NCBI RefSeq assembly: GCF_009707515.1
Contig: NZ_WLYI01000012.1
Coordinates: forward strand, 1 to 64,000
Reading direction: 5' to 3'
Origin: Pseudomonas karstica
Lineage (GTDB): Bacteria > Pseudomonadota > Gammaproteobacteria > Pseudomonadales > Pseudomonadaceae
DNA length: 64,000 nucleotides
Below, one piece after another: positions 26,850-34,790 of this stretch. The notes under the pieces are model-generated. The model was given only the letters and a program-made list of their open reading frames with translations, searched no databases and was not told the origin of the DNA. Both the position numbers and the translations under genes were made by a program. Positions within the stretch are counted from its first letter, which is position 1. Each line of letters opens with the position of its first letter.

Positions 26850-27734
26850 TCAGTTGACGGCTTTAAGACAGCCGATCAGGGTCTCGATAAATAGCTGCAG
26901 CGATGGTGGTAGTGTGCGTTTGGGCATGGTCAGGACTTGAATGGTCCGGTCGGAAAATCGGGGGTTCGACAGTGGGACCGAAATCAGGTCATTACTGTCA
27001 TTCACCCGCTGGCTGATTGCACCACCAAACGCGATCGTGTCGGTGTGACGGACAAACTCATGAATGGCCCCGGAGTAGTTGCAGGTCATCACGTGATTGA
27101 AGGCCAACCCCTCCATTTCGCAGACTAGGTCGAACAACTGCCTCTGGGTCGTGCCTTTGGGTGTGAGCGCCAAGGGGAACGGCACGAGCGAGCGCAGGGG
27201 CAATTGCTTGAGCGTCGACAGCGGATGACCGGCACGCATGATCGCGCGAATCGCCGAGCGGCTTGAATAGAGGATCTCGACACCTTCGGTAGGTTCTGTG
27301 CTGAACGTCAACCCTACGTCGGCATCACCGCGCTTCACTTTCTCTGCGCATTCGAGCGGTGACATTACCTCCAACACGTACTGGAAAGCCGGATGTAGCG
27401 GGTAATGCTGGATCAATACGTGCGGCAGAAAATAACGTGATAGACCCTCTGTCGAAACCAGGCGAATAACTCTCGCTCCGGGGTAATCACCGCCGCGTAG
27501 CTCCGACAGCAGGGCCTGTTCTTCCAACGAGGCGCGCCTTGCGTGGTGGGCCAAAGCGCTACCGGCAGCCGTCGGCTCCATGCCCCGTGGCCGACGCTCG
27601 AACAAGGGTAAGCCAATACTCTCCTCCAAGAGGGCGATCTGGCGGCTGACCGCGCTGGGCGCGATATGCAAGCGCTCACCGGCGGCAGCCAGCGAACCTG
27701 AATCAAACACGGCCAGAAAATAACGATAATCCAT
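26850..27734 (-). CDS. LysR-family transcriptional regulator
   Basis: A 294-residue LysR regulator starting MDYRYFLAVFDSGSLAAAGE, with the helix-turn-helix LHIAPSAVSRQIALLEE. It diverges from the M20 peptidase gene across about 120 bases; together with the following MHS transporter they look like a peptide or N-acyl amino acid utilisation unit. A TTG six codons upstream could also start translation. Confidence 0.88.
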   Translation of the reverse strand: MDYRYFLAVFDSGSLAAAGERLHIAPSAVSRQIALLEESIGLPLFERRPRGMEPTAAGSALAHHARRASLEEQALLSELRGGDYPGARVIRLVSTEGLSRYFLPHVLIQHYPLHPAFQYVLEVMSPLECAEKVKRGDADVGLTFSTEPTEGVEILYSSRSAIRAIMRAGHPLSTLKQLPLRSLVPFPLALTPKGTTQRQLFDLVCEMEGLAFNHVMTCNYSGAIHEFVRHTDTIAFGGAISQRVNDSNDLISVPLSNPRFSDRTIQVLTMPKRTLPPSLQLFIETLIGCLKAVN

Positions 27735-27854
27735 GGGCTTCTCATGTGCCAAGGCATCTATTAATTAGAAGCTAGTATTCAAAAAACAGCAATATACAGT
27801 GCGATAGGCGACTTCTATATTGGCCTGAATCTTTCAGCTCTAATCGGAACTGTT

Positions 27855-29240
27855 ATGTCCAAGCAACAAGCACTCGCCAGTGTTCGCCAATACCTGACCG
27901 ACGGCCATTTCGAAGCCGACTTGCGTCGCAGGGTCGCCATACGCAGTGAAAGCCAGGCCCCCGGCCAGGCGCAGGAATTGACGCGTTATCTTCATGAGGA
28001 AATAAAACCTGCCCTGGAACGGATGGGCTTTGAGTGCCAGACCCTTGAGAATCCGAAGGGCGCGGGCCCATTGCTGTTCGCTTCGCGTCACGAAGGCGCG
28101 GACCTGCCGACGGTACTGAGCTATGGGCATGGCGACGTCGTACTCGGTTATGCCGAGCAATGGCGTGAAGGCCTCAACCCCTGGGTGCTGGCCGTGGAAG
28201 GCGATCGTTGGTATGGACGCGGCACCGCCGATAACAAAGGCCAGCACAGCATTAACCTGACGGCGCTGGAGGCCGTGATCAAGGCCCGTGAGGGGCGCTT
28301 GGGGTTTAACATCAAGGTTTTGTTTGAAACCGGTGAAGAGTGCGGTTCTCCCGGATTGCGCGAGGTCTGCACGACTCATCGACAGTTGCTGCAAGCCGAT
28401 GTTTTCATCGCATCGGATGGCCCACGCCTGAACGACAGCCGCCCGACGATATTTCTCGGATCTCGAGGCTCGGTGCTGTTTTCCTTGCAAGTGCAGGCAC
28501 GCGACAAGGGTTTGCACTCCGGGAACTGGGGAGGCGTCATGTCCAACCCGGCCGTGGTGCTGGCCAACGCACTGGCAAGCCTGGTGGATCAGCACGGCCG
28601 CATTCGTTGCCGAGAACTGGTGCCCTCTTCGATTCCCGACTCGGTGCGTGCAGCCATCCACGACCTGGGCATCGATCAACACGCCCTCGGCCGCCCCCTG
28701 GATGCTGATTGGGGGGAGCCGGGCCTGACCCTGGGCGAACGGCTTTTTGCCTGGAACACCTTGGAGATCCTCGCGTTTACGGCGGGCAATCCTGCCAAGC
28801 CCGTGAATGCCATTCCACCTTCGGCGATCGCGCATTGCCAATTGCGTTTTGTGGTCGGCACTGATTGGCAGAACCTGGAGCAGCTGCTGCGCCAACATTT
28901 GGATGCTGAAGGCTTCCACTGCGTCAACATCGTCATTGATCGTTGCACGCCCAGCACTCGCCTGGACCCCGACAATCCATGGGTGCGTTTTGCGAAAAAG
29001 GTCATCAGCGACACAACCCCCAGGCCGATCGCCGTACTGCCCAACCTTGCCGGTACGCTGCCTAACGACATTTTCGCTAATGTCCTGGGGCTACCAACCC
29101 TATGGATTCCGCACTCCTACCCCGGCTGCTCACAACACGCGCCCGATGAACACCTACTGGGTTCGGTGGTGCTCGAAGGCCTGCAAATAATGACCGCCCT
29201 GTTCTGGGAACTGGGCGACATGGCGCAATCGCGCACATAA
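27855..29240 (+). CDS. M20-family metallopeptidase
   Basis: A 461-residue zinc peptidase of the M20 family (ArgE/DapE/CPG2 group) that cleaves dipeptides or N-acyl amino acids. Zinc-binding features are in order: SYGHGDVV with His and Asp, GRGTADNKGQ with the bridging Asp, FETGEECGSPG with the catalytic and metal Glu, and a C-terminal HSYPGCSQHAPDE. A dimerisation (lid) domain is inserted at about residues 205-350. It is followed by an MHS transporter on the same strand and has a divergent LysR. The substrate is unknown. Confidence 0.88.
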   Translation: MSKQQALASVRQYLTDGHFEADLRRRVAIRSESQAPGQAQELTRYLHEEIKPALERMGFECQTLENPKGAGPLLFASRHEGADLPTVLSYGHGDVVLGYAEQWREGLNPWVLAVEGDRWYGRGTADNKGQHSINLTALEAVIKAREGRLGFNIKVLFETGEECGSPGLREVCTTHRQLLQADVFIASDGPRLNDSRPTIFLGSRGSVLFSLQVQARDKGLHSGNWGGVMSNPAVVLANALASLVDQHGRIRCRELVPSSIPDSVRAAIHDLGIDQHALGRPLDADWGEPGLTLGERLFAWNTLEILAFTAGNPAKPVNAIPPSAIAHCQLRFVVGTDWQNLEQLLRQHLDAEGFHCVNIVIDRCTPSTRLDPDNPWVRFAKKVISDTTPRPIAVLPNLAGTLPNDIFANVLGLPTLWIPHSYPGCSQHAPDEHLLGSVVLEGLQIMTALFWELGDMAQSRT

Positions 29241-29302
29241 AAAACAGGGCTCAGCCCTTTGTATCTGCCGCTCACACACTTACAAAACCAGGAGCGTCGA
29301 AC

Positions 29303-30592
29303 ATGACAGCGTTATCGTCCACCCTCGTTACACCTGCAACTGAACGGAGCAAATCCATATGGAAACCGGTCGGCGCCGCCTTGATCGGAAACACCCTTGA
29401 ATGGTTTGACTTGTCGGTTTACGCCTACTTTGCGTTAACCATCAGCAAGGTGTTTTTCCCCGCAGCGGACCCAGCAGTGTCACTGTTTCTTGCATTCGCG
29501 ACTTTTGGCATTTCTTTTCTGATTCGTCCGCTGGGCGCTGCGGTTCTGGGCTCTTATGCCGACCGACAAGGCCGCAAGAAAGCATTGAGCCTGTCCATAT
29601 TGCTGATGCTGATCGGCACGGCGACGATAGCGGTGATGCCCAGCTATTCCACTATCGGGATAATCGCACCTATCGGCATTCTGTTTGCGCGCCTGCTGCA
29701 AGGTTTCTCCGCCGGCGGTGAGTTCGGCAGCTCAACCGCGTTCATGATGGAGCACGCCCCGCAAAAGACCCGTAACTTTGTCGCGAGCCTGCAATTTGCG
29801 AGTCAGGGCTTTGGCGTGGTGATCGCCTCTTTATTCGGCTATTTCCTGACGACCAGTCTTGATGATCAACAGATGTTCGAGTGGGGTTGGCGGGTGCCGT
29901 TTTTCTTTGGTTTGATTCTTGGTCCGGTGGGGCTTTACATCCGCCGCACGGTGGATGAGTCCCCTGACTTCAAGGAGAGCGAGCCCGGTTCGCAGCCGTT
30001 AAGGGATGTGCTTCTTTCACAAAAGACATTGCTGCTAGTCGCAATGGGGGTGCTGATCGTGTCGACGGCATCCAATTTCATGATCAAGTACATGCCGTCC
30101 TATGCGTCAACCACATTGAACATTCCACTGTCGTCGGGCTTCCTGGCTACGCTGACCGGTGGCCTGATCCTAACCCTGGTGACACCCATTGTCGGCTTCA
30201 TAACCGGGTTCGTCAGTCGTATCAAAATCATGCTCTGGGCCTCAATCATCTATATCCTGGCGATCGTTCCGGCATTCCTCTGGCTGAACAAAGTTCCTAG
30301 TGCAACGTCGCTGTTACTCGTTGTCTCGATGATGGCGCTGATCAAGGCCGTTTACTTCGCACCGCTAGCCTCACTAATGGCTGATGTGTTCCCCATCCAT
30401 ACCCGGGTGACGGGCATGTCGCTGAGCTACAACCTGTCAGTGACGATCTTCGGCGGCTTTGCGCCAGTGATTGCTACTGGACTGATCGCGCTTACAGGTT
30501 CTCAGCTGGCCCCCAGCTTTTATCTAATCCTGGCGGCCGCCCTTAGCATCAGTGCCTTGTTGGTTGCCAGGCGAAAGTTGAAGTTATCGTAA
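29303..30592 (+). CDS. MHS-family MFS transporter
   Basis: A 429-residue, 12-helix transporter of the metabolite:H+ symporter family. The opening GNTLEWFDLSVYAYFALT, the loop GSYADRQGRKKALSLSI and the helix-4 motif LLQGFSAGGEFGSSTAFMM are typical. An AGGAG site precedes the ATG. It begins 62 bases after the M20 peptidase gene and probably shares its transcript, importing the substrate or an organic acid. It is distinct from the MHS gene at 18,967. Confidence 0.88.
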   Translation: MTALSSTLVTPATERSKSIWKPVGAALIGNTLEWFDLSVYAYFALTISKVFFPAADPAVSLFLAFATFGISFLIRPLGAAVLGSYADRQGRKKALSLSILLMLIGTATIAVMPSYSTIGIIAPIGILFARLLQGFSAGGEFGSSTAFMMEHAPQKTRNFVASLQFASQGFGVVIASLFGYFLTTSLDDQQMFEWGWRVPFFFGLILGPVGLYIRRTVDESPDFKESEPGSQPLRDVLLSQKTLLLVAMGVLIVSTASNFMIKYMPSYASTTLNIPLSSGFLATLTGGLILTLVTPIVGFITGFVSRIKIMLWASIIYILAIVPAFLWLNKVPSATSLLLVVSMMALIKAVYFAPLASLMADVFPIHTRVTGMSLSYNLSVTIFGGFAPVIATGLIALTGSQLAPSFYLILAAALSISALLVARRKLKLS

Positions 30593-30617
30593 CTCAGTAC
30601 CCCTTTGACCGTAGACC

Positions 30618-30940
30618 TTACCAAAACCAATAAGGCAGGCACTTGGGTGTTGGTTCATTGACCAACTCCAGGTGGTAAGTAATAGAGTTAAAGAAAAACA
30701 TATTCAATATAAGGAAGGCGACAGCACCAAAAGAGAAAATCGCCAATTCACGATGTGGATGCACGCAGAAACGTGACCCCATCCAAGGCCGAACTGCAAC
30801 AAGGGCAATCAAACCCGCGAACGCACCGTGATAGTTTGGCCGAAGAGGGGTCACAGCATAAAGACCATATGTAAATGCAAGCAGTAACCAAAGGCCATCC
30901 GGCGTACCCAGTGCTCTGGGAGTTCTCTTTCGATATCCAT
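30618..30940 (-). pseudogene. Small membrane protein, probably frameshifted
   Basis: The N-terminus MDIERELPEHWVRR is in one frame. The rest, starting near PDGLWLLLAFTYGLYAV and continuing through two further hydrophobic stretches to the stop, is in another. Joined with a one-base correction near 30,900 they give about 107 residues and three membrane helices. I do not recognise the family. Without the correction only a 78-residue GTG-start frame remains. Nearby genes are also broken, which supports decay. Confidence 0.4.
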
Positions 30941-31128
30941 GCCCATGGGAAATGATGGATTCTGATGGGCAGTAGCAGCGACTAGGCTAAGAAGGTCTGG
31001 CTTTCGAACTCCCTTTTGGCCAAGCCTGCTGCTAATGACCGTTTTGGGTCGATAGTGGCCTGTGGAGAAGAAAGCTATCAGCGCCAAGCGGACTGATCGA
31101 CCCTGGCCGGGGTCGATCAGGGGAATTC

Positions 31129-31498
31129 TTAGAAACTCCATTCCTCAGCTTGGACGACTCGGCAGAATGGCCCAGCCAAGGTTGCATTGTGGTGGGCAAC
31201 GATGGCTTCTGCTTTGAGCGTTGGAGTATCAGAGCAGGTATGTCCATTGGCGATGAGCACAGCATCGAAGCCGCAATCGCGGGCAGCACGGCAAGTACTA
31301 TCTACGCAGTATTGAGTTTTCATTCCTGTAACGACGATGCCTTCACAGTCACGCTCGCGTAGCTGACTGGCCAGGTCAGTCTGAGCGAAAGCGTTGGGAC
31401 GTTTTTTCTCGAAAATCACTTCGTCACCCCTTAGCTGCAACTCCTGGACAAGCTCGGTGAGCGGGCTACCCGGCTCGATAGGAGACCCGGCCGGACCT
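31129..31498 (-). pseudogene. Isochorismatase-like cysteine hydrolase, 5'-truncated by a MITE end
   Basis: The open frame reads GPAGSPIEPGSPLTELVQEL, DEVIFEKKRPNAF and GMKTQYCVDSTCRAARDCGF before the stop. This is the C-terminal two-thirds of the isochorismatase/nicotinamidase-like family, with the catalytic Lys (EKKRPNAF) and Cys (TQYCVD). The N-terminal part with the catalytic Asp is missing. The frame runs unbroken up to 31,498, where the sequence changes to the MITE end. The remaining gene has no start of its own and is presumably dead. Confidence 0.75.
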
Positions 31499-31527
31499 AT
31501 TTTGGCGAAGCGTTTTTACACACACTG
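31499..31527. mobile_element. Solo right end of the IS1182-related MITE
   Basis: This segment is nearly identical to the right end of the MITE at 26,142-26,300, from TTTTGGCGAAGCG to the terminal CACTG, with a two-base difference. It is followed by GGCCGA as at the other copies. No left end is found, so this is a deletion remnant. Its inner edge is the truncation point of the cysteine hydrolase. Confidence 0.75.
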
Positions 31528-31623
31528 GGCCGAAAGCAGCCCTTTAATTTTCATGCTGGTCTACCATGCCACCCCGGCAGTAGTTTCACGCGCTACCGAC
31601 TTCAATCCTCCAAGGTATCGCAA

Positions 31624-31857
31624 ATGAGCATCGACCAAATCAGTCTCCCCAAAGGCGTAGGCCCACACGCCATCAAACTCCTCGACGCCATCACCGGTGC
31701 TGACACGAAAGAAGACCTGAACCGCGCTGGCGGCAAGGCCGAGGGTTTTGTGTTGGGCCTGGAAAGCACTAAAGCCATCAAAAGCCAAATCGCCGAGTCG
31801 CTGTATGTGGCTTACGACGACGCGGCGAGTAATCGGTTGAGTGAGTTGAAGGGTTAG
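31624..31857 (+). CDS. Conserved small hypothetical protein
   Basis: A 77-residue soluble protein, MSIDQISLPKGVGPHAIKLL followed by LNRAGGKAEGFVLGLESTK. Codon use is normal for the genome, and an AAGG site lies eight bases before the ATG. The residue pattern looks like a real, evenly constrained protein rather than a chance frame. I do not know its role. It is intact although both neighbours are broken. Confidence 0.65.
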   Translation: MSIDQISLPKGVGPHAIKLLDAITGADTKEDLNRAGGKAEGFVLGLESTKAIKSQIAESLYVAYDDAASNRLSELKG

Positions 31858-31879
31858 TCCCGCAGGACCGCGTTGGGCT

Positions 31880-32211
31880 CTATCTACAGGGTGTTTCGCG
31901 GCCCATCAGTTTGCCGATCAGCAATACGCTCAACTTGCTCAGTTGGTGAATGGCCAGCGCAACGTCGCGGTCTTTGCCGGTCAGTTCGCTGGACAGGTCG
32001 AGCAGCAGGGCGCTGACGGAGGAAGGGGTATCGTAGTTGTTGGTGATCAGGGTTTCGCTGCTGACGCCGGAGGTGACGCTGAAGAGGGCGCTCGTCTCTG
32101 GGACGGTGTTGGTGTCGGTGGCGGGGTTCAGGTAGTGATCAAGGGCGCGCCGGGCGGCTTGTTGGAGTTTAGATCCGGGGTGTTTGGAGGATTCGGGGTT
32201 ACTTTGTACAT
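31880..32211 (-). pseudogene. DUF6124-family protein with a frameshift
   Basis: The start MYKVTPNPPNTPD is in one frame and the rest, KLQQAARRALDHYLNP through SALLLDLSSELTGKDRDVAL to KLSVLLIGKLMG, in another. Both parts match the DUF6124 family, abundant in Pseudomonas, whose members begin MFKVTPNPP and continue with AAERALDHYL. The total of 332 bases is one short of a whole codon number, consistent with one lost base near 32,170. The function of the family is unknown. Confidence 0.65.
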
Positions 32212-32584
32212 ATACGCAATTCCTGACTTGGGGCTGACTCCCTTTCGCTACTAAACGAAAAGGGTGGCAGCTGCACGCAGGTTAGTAGACCGGGGAATTA
32301 CGCAAAGCCGGCGCGCCCGAAGGCGCCCTACGCACAGCCACCATCAAGCACAGACAGGAACGTCTGATTGATGAAGCTCATGCACTAAGCGCAATTCAAC
32401 TAAGGGCTACTAAACCCGATCACTGAGGTTTCAGCCACCGAGCAACCTTAGAGACCCATACCCAAGCGAAGCAGCTACCCACCGATACGCCCTCAAGCCC
32501 AAGTCACTCAAACACCAGGGCAAACAGCGTGCTTGCTTACAGCCGTGAGTGGATCACGGCTCGCGTCGAGGCGCTGAGGTTGAA
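32212..32584. other. Intergenic region, no gene seen
   Basis: About 370 bases with no convincing open frame on either strand. A short GC hairpin (GGCGCGCCCGAAGGCGCCC near 32,310) is present without a T-run. The promoters of the DUF6124 gene presumably lie at its left edge. Confidence 0.45.
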
Positions 32585-32746
32585 TCAGCTCTCGCAGGAA
32601 CTGCTTTCGTCCTGGCTGGATTCAGCCGCCAGCTTCAGTCGGTCAGCTTTGCTGATGTATTTATCCTTGCCGGACGGTGCCAATTTGGCGCTGGCCTTTT
32701 TGGCGTGAGCCTTTAATAGCTGCTTTATTTTTTTACGACGATTCAT
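32585..32746 (-). CDS. DUF2986-family small basic protein
   Basis: A 53-residue, strongly basic protein. It begins MNRRKKIKQLLKAHAKKASA and continues KLAPSGKDKYISKADRLKLA before an acidic/Ser tail. This is the DUF2986 pattern, found in gamma-proteobacteria, of unknown function. The charge suggests nucleic acid or ribosome contact, but that is inference. The gene is shorter than common length cut-offs. Confidence 0.8.
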   Translation of the reverse strand: MNRRKKIKQLLKAHAKKASAKLAPSGKDKYISKADRLKLAAESSQDESSSCES

Positions 32747-32798
32747 GGTTTCTGCTCAACGGGTAACGGCTTGAATAATATCAGCTTAAATTAGTTGA

Positions 32799-33008
32799 TC
32801 AGCCCCCGAACTGCAGGGTGCCCATGGCCAGTTTTGCCATCAATGCCCCGGCGCCCAACTGCACCAGCCACAGCGCCAACCCGCCGAGGAATACCCCGAG
32901 GGCGACTTGCAGCACCAGGCTTTTCTGGCGCTTGGCTTGAGGGGCGCGAGGGGTGAAGTGGTCCAGTTCGTCGCGGTCGGCACGCAGGCCCAGGTCGTCG
33001 TTTTTCAT
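32799..33008 (-). CDS. Small membrane protein
   Basis: A 69-residue protein with a charged N-terminal half (MKNDDLGLRADRDELDHFTP) and a C-terminal hydrophobic region, about residues 31-60 (LVLQVALGVFLGGLALWLVQ), able to form one or two membrane helices. The function is unknown. It lies downstream of the aminotransferase gene on the same strand, but a REPIN and a terminator separate them, so it is probably transcribed on its own. Confidence 0.7.
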   Translation of the reverse strand: MKNDDLGLRADRDELDHFTPRAPQAKRQKSLVLQVALGVFLGGLALWLVQLGAGALMAKLAMGTLQFGG

Positions 33009-33076
33009 AGTGTTCTCACAGCAAAGGGGCAGTTGTGGTTCAGTCTAGGGCTGGGCGCAGCAGGCAGCGAGTTTTT

Positions 33077-33188
33077 TGTAGGAGCAGGGGACGCCTGGTT
33101 CTTGTACGCGAAGGTCGTTAACGATAACGCGGGTATACAGAATGAGCGTGGTGCTCTTGAGTTTTTCGCGAGCAAGCTCGCTCCTACA
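33077..33188. repeat. REPIN (TGTAGGAGC class)
   Basis: Two inverted REP ends, TGTAGGAGC at the left and TTCGCGAGCAAGCTCGCTCC at the right, flank a short spacer. The same class recurs at 36,826, 42,348 and 48,791. The left REP is degenerate. Confidence 0.8.
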
Positions 33189-33198
33189 GTGGGTATGA

Positions 33199-33231
33199 AA
33201 AAGGGGAAGCCATTTTGGCTTCCCCTTTTTT
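33199..33231. terminator. Intrinsic terminator after the aminotransferase
   Basis: A long stem, AAGGGGAAGCC with GGCTTCCCCTT, is flanked by A- and T-runs on its two sides, so it can act in both directions. It lies just past the stop codon of the minus-strand aminotransferase. Confidence 0.9.
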
Positions 33232-33246
33232 GCATCGTAGCCAGGC

Positions 33247-34443
33247 TTACAGCACCTGAACGATCGCCTTGGTCACGGCACCGATGTTCGCCTGGTTCAG
33301 CGCGGCGACGCAGATGCGGCCGGTGTCCAGGGCGTAGATGCCGAACTCGCTGCGCAGGCGGGTGACTTGCTCAACGGTCAGGCCGGAGTAGGAGAACATT
33401 CCGCGCTGGCGACCGACAAAGCTGAAGTCGTGGCCTGGAGCAGCCTTGGCCAGTTCGGTCACCATCTGCTCGCGCATACCGCGAATGCGTAGGCGCATCT
33501 CGGCCAGTTCGGCTTCCCATTGGGCGCGCAGCTCTGGATTGTTCAGCACCGCTGCCACAATCACCGCGCCGTGGGTCGGCGGGTTGGAGTAGTTGGTGCG
33601 GATCACGCGTTTGACCTGGGACAGGATGCGCGCGCTTTCTTCTTTCGATTCGCTGACGATGGACAAGGCGCCAACGCGCTCGCCGTACAGCGAGAACGAC
33701 TTGGAGAACGAGCTGGAGACAAAGAAGGTCAGGCCCGATTCGGCAAACAGGCGCACGGCGGCGGCGTCTTCGTCGATACCGTCGCCAAAGCCCTGGTAGG
33801 CCATGTCGAGGAATGGCACCAGGTTTTTCGCCTTGACCACGTCCAGCACTTGTTTCCAGTCCGCCGGGCTCAAGTCGACGCCGGTCGGGTTGTGGCAGCA
33901 GGCGTGCAGCACGACGATGGATTGTGGCGGCAGGGCGTTGAGGTCTTCCAGCAGACCGGCACGGTTTACGTCGTGGGTGGCGGCGTCGTAGTAGCGATAG
34001 TTCTGCACCGGGAAGCCGGCCTGTTCAAACAGCGCGCGGTGGTTTTCCCAGCTTGGGTCGCTGATGGCGACGACGGCGTTGGGCAGCAGTTGCTTGAGGA
34101 AGTCGGCACCGATTTTCAGGGCGCCGGTACCGCCGACAGCCTGGGCGGTGATGACACGGCCGGAACTGATCAGCGGTGAGTCAGCACCAAACAGCAGCTT
34201 TTGTACGGCCTGGTCATAGGCAACGATGCCGTCGATCGGCAAGTAGCCACGGGCGGCGTGCTGCGCCACGCGAATGGCTTCCGCTTCGGCAACGGCACGC
34301 AAGAGTGGAATCTTCCCCTCTTCGTTGCAGTAAACGCCCACGCCAAGGTTGACCTTGGTGGTTCGGGTATCGGCGTTAAATGCTTCGTTGAGGCCCAGGA
34401 TTGGATCGCGTGGTGCCATTTCGACAGCGGAGAACAGGCTCAT
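33247..34443 (-). CDS. Aspartate/aromatic-amino-acid aminotransferase
   Basis: A 398-residue class I PLP aminotransferase of the AspC/TyrB/PhhC type, transferring amino groups between aspartate or aromatic amino acids and 2-oxoglutarate. The family start MSLFSAVEMAPRDPILGLNE is used. Key features are KVNLGVGVYCNEEGKIPLL, the HACCHNPTGVD cofactor loop, and the Schiff-base lysine in SSSFSKSFSLYGERVG. In Pseudomonas this gene lies beside uvrB, as here, which supports orthology. Whether it favours aspartate or aromatic substrates cannot be decided from sequence. Confidence 0.92.
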   Translation of the reverse strand: MSLFSAVEMAPRDPILGLNEAFNADTRTTKVNLGVGVYCNEEGKIPLLRAVAEAEAIRVAQHAARGYLPIDGIVAYDQAVQKLLFGADSPLISSGRVITAQAVGGTGALKIGADFLKQLLPNAVVAISDPSWENHRALFEQAGFPVQNYRYYDAATHDVNRAGLLEDLNALPPQSIVVLHACCHNPTGVDLSPADWKQVLDVVKAKNLVPFLDMAYQGFGDGIDEDAAAVRLFAESGLTFFVSSSFSKSFSLYGERVGALSIVSESKEESARILSQVKRVIRTNYSNPPTHGAVIVAAVLNNPELRAQWEAELAEMRLRIRGMREQMVTELAKAAPGHDFSFVGRQRGMFSYSGLTVEQVTRLRSEFGIYALDTGRICVAALNQANIGAVTKAIVQVL

Positions 34444-34790
34444 TTTTGCGGCGGCTCTGAATGGGAAAGGAGGGACGTGTCGCGCTCCAGCCGAATGCAC
34501 TAGAGCGGTGCACAAACGGGGAGCTAGTATAGAGGCCATCAGTGTCGACCGCGACAGCCGAAACGGCTTTTCGAGCAAGTTTTTCAGTTTATTTGTCGAC
34601 CGTTAGTCTTATTGCAATCTCAATATGAAAGGGCGGGTAGGACGATTGCCTTGAAAGCCGTCACATTTGCCTCCACTTCTACAGCTATCATGGTTTTTTC
34701 CTGCGGCGGGCACTCTTGCAGTCCCCGTCGCACGTTGTCTTTATCGTCCCAGCCAGTGTGTTCTCGCCGGGGTGACTTCAGAGGTACGTT
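34444..34790. other. Intergenic region between aminotransferase and uvrB
   Basis: These 347 bases hold the divergent promoters. I looked for a LexA box (CTGT-N8-ACAG) before uvrB and did not find a convincing one. No gene is evident. Confidence 0.5.

Noticed and set aside
31943..32254. Plus-strand 103-aa open frame rich in Gly and Val
   Set aside because: It is the complement of the frameshifted DUF6124 gene; the minus-strand reading has clear family similarity.
34691..34790. Possible LexA box before uvrB
   Set aside because: I found no CTGT-N8-ACAG match. SOS control of uvrB is not supported by the sequence here.
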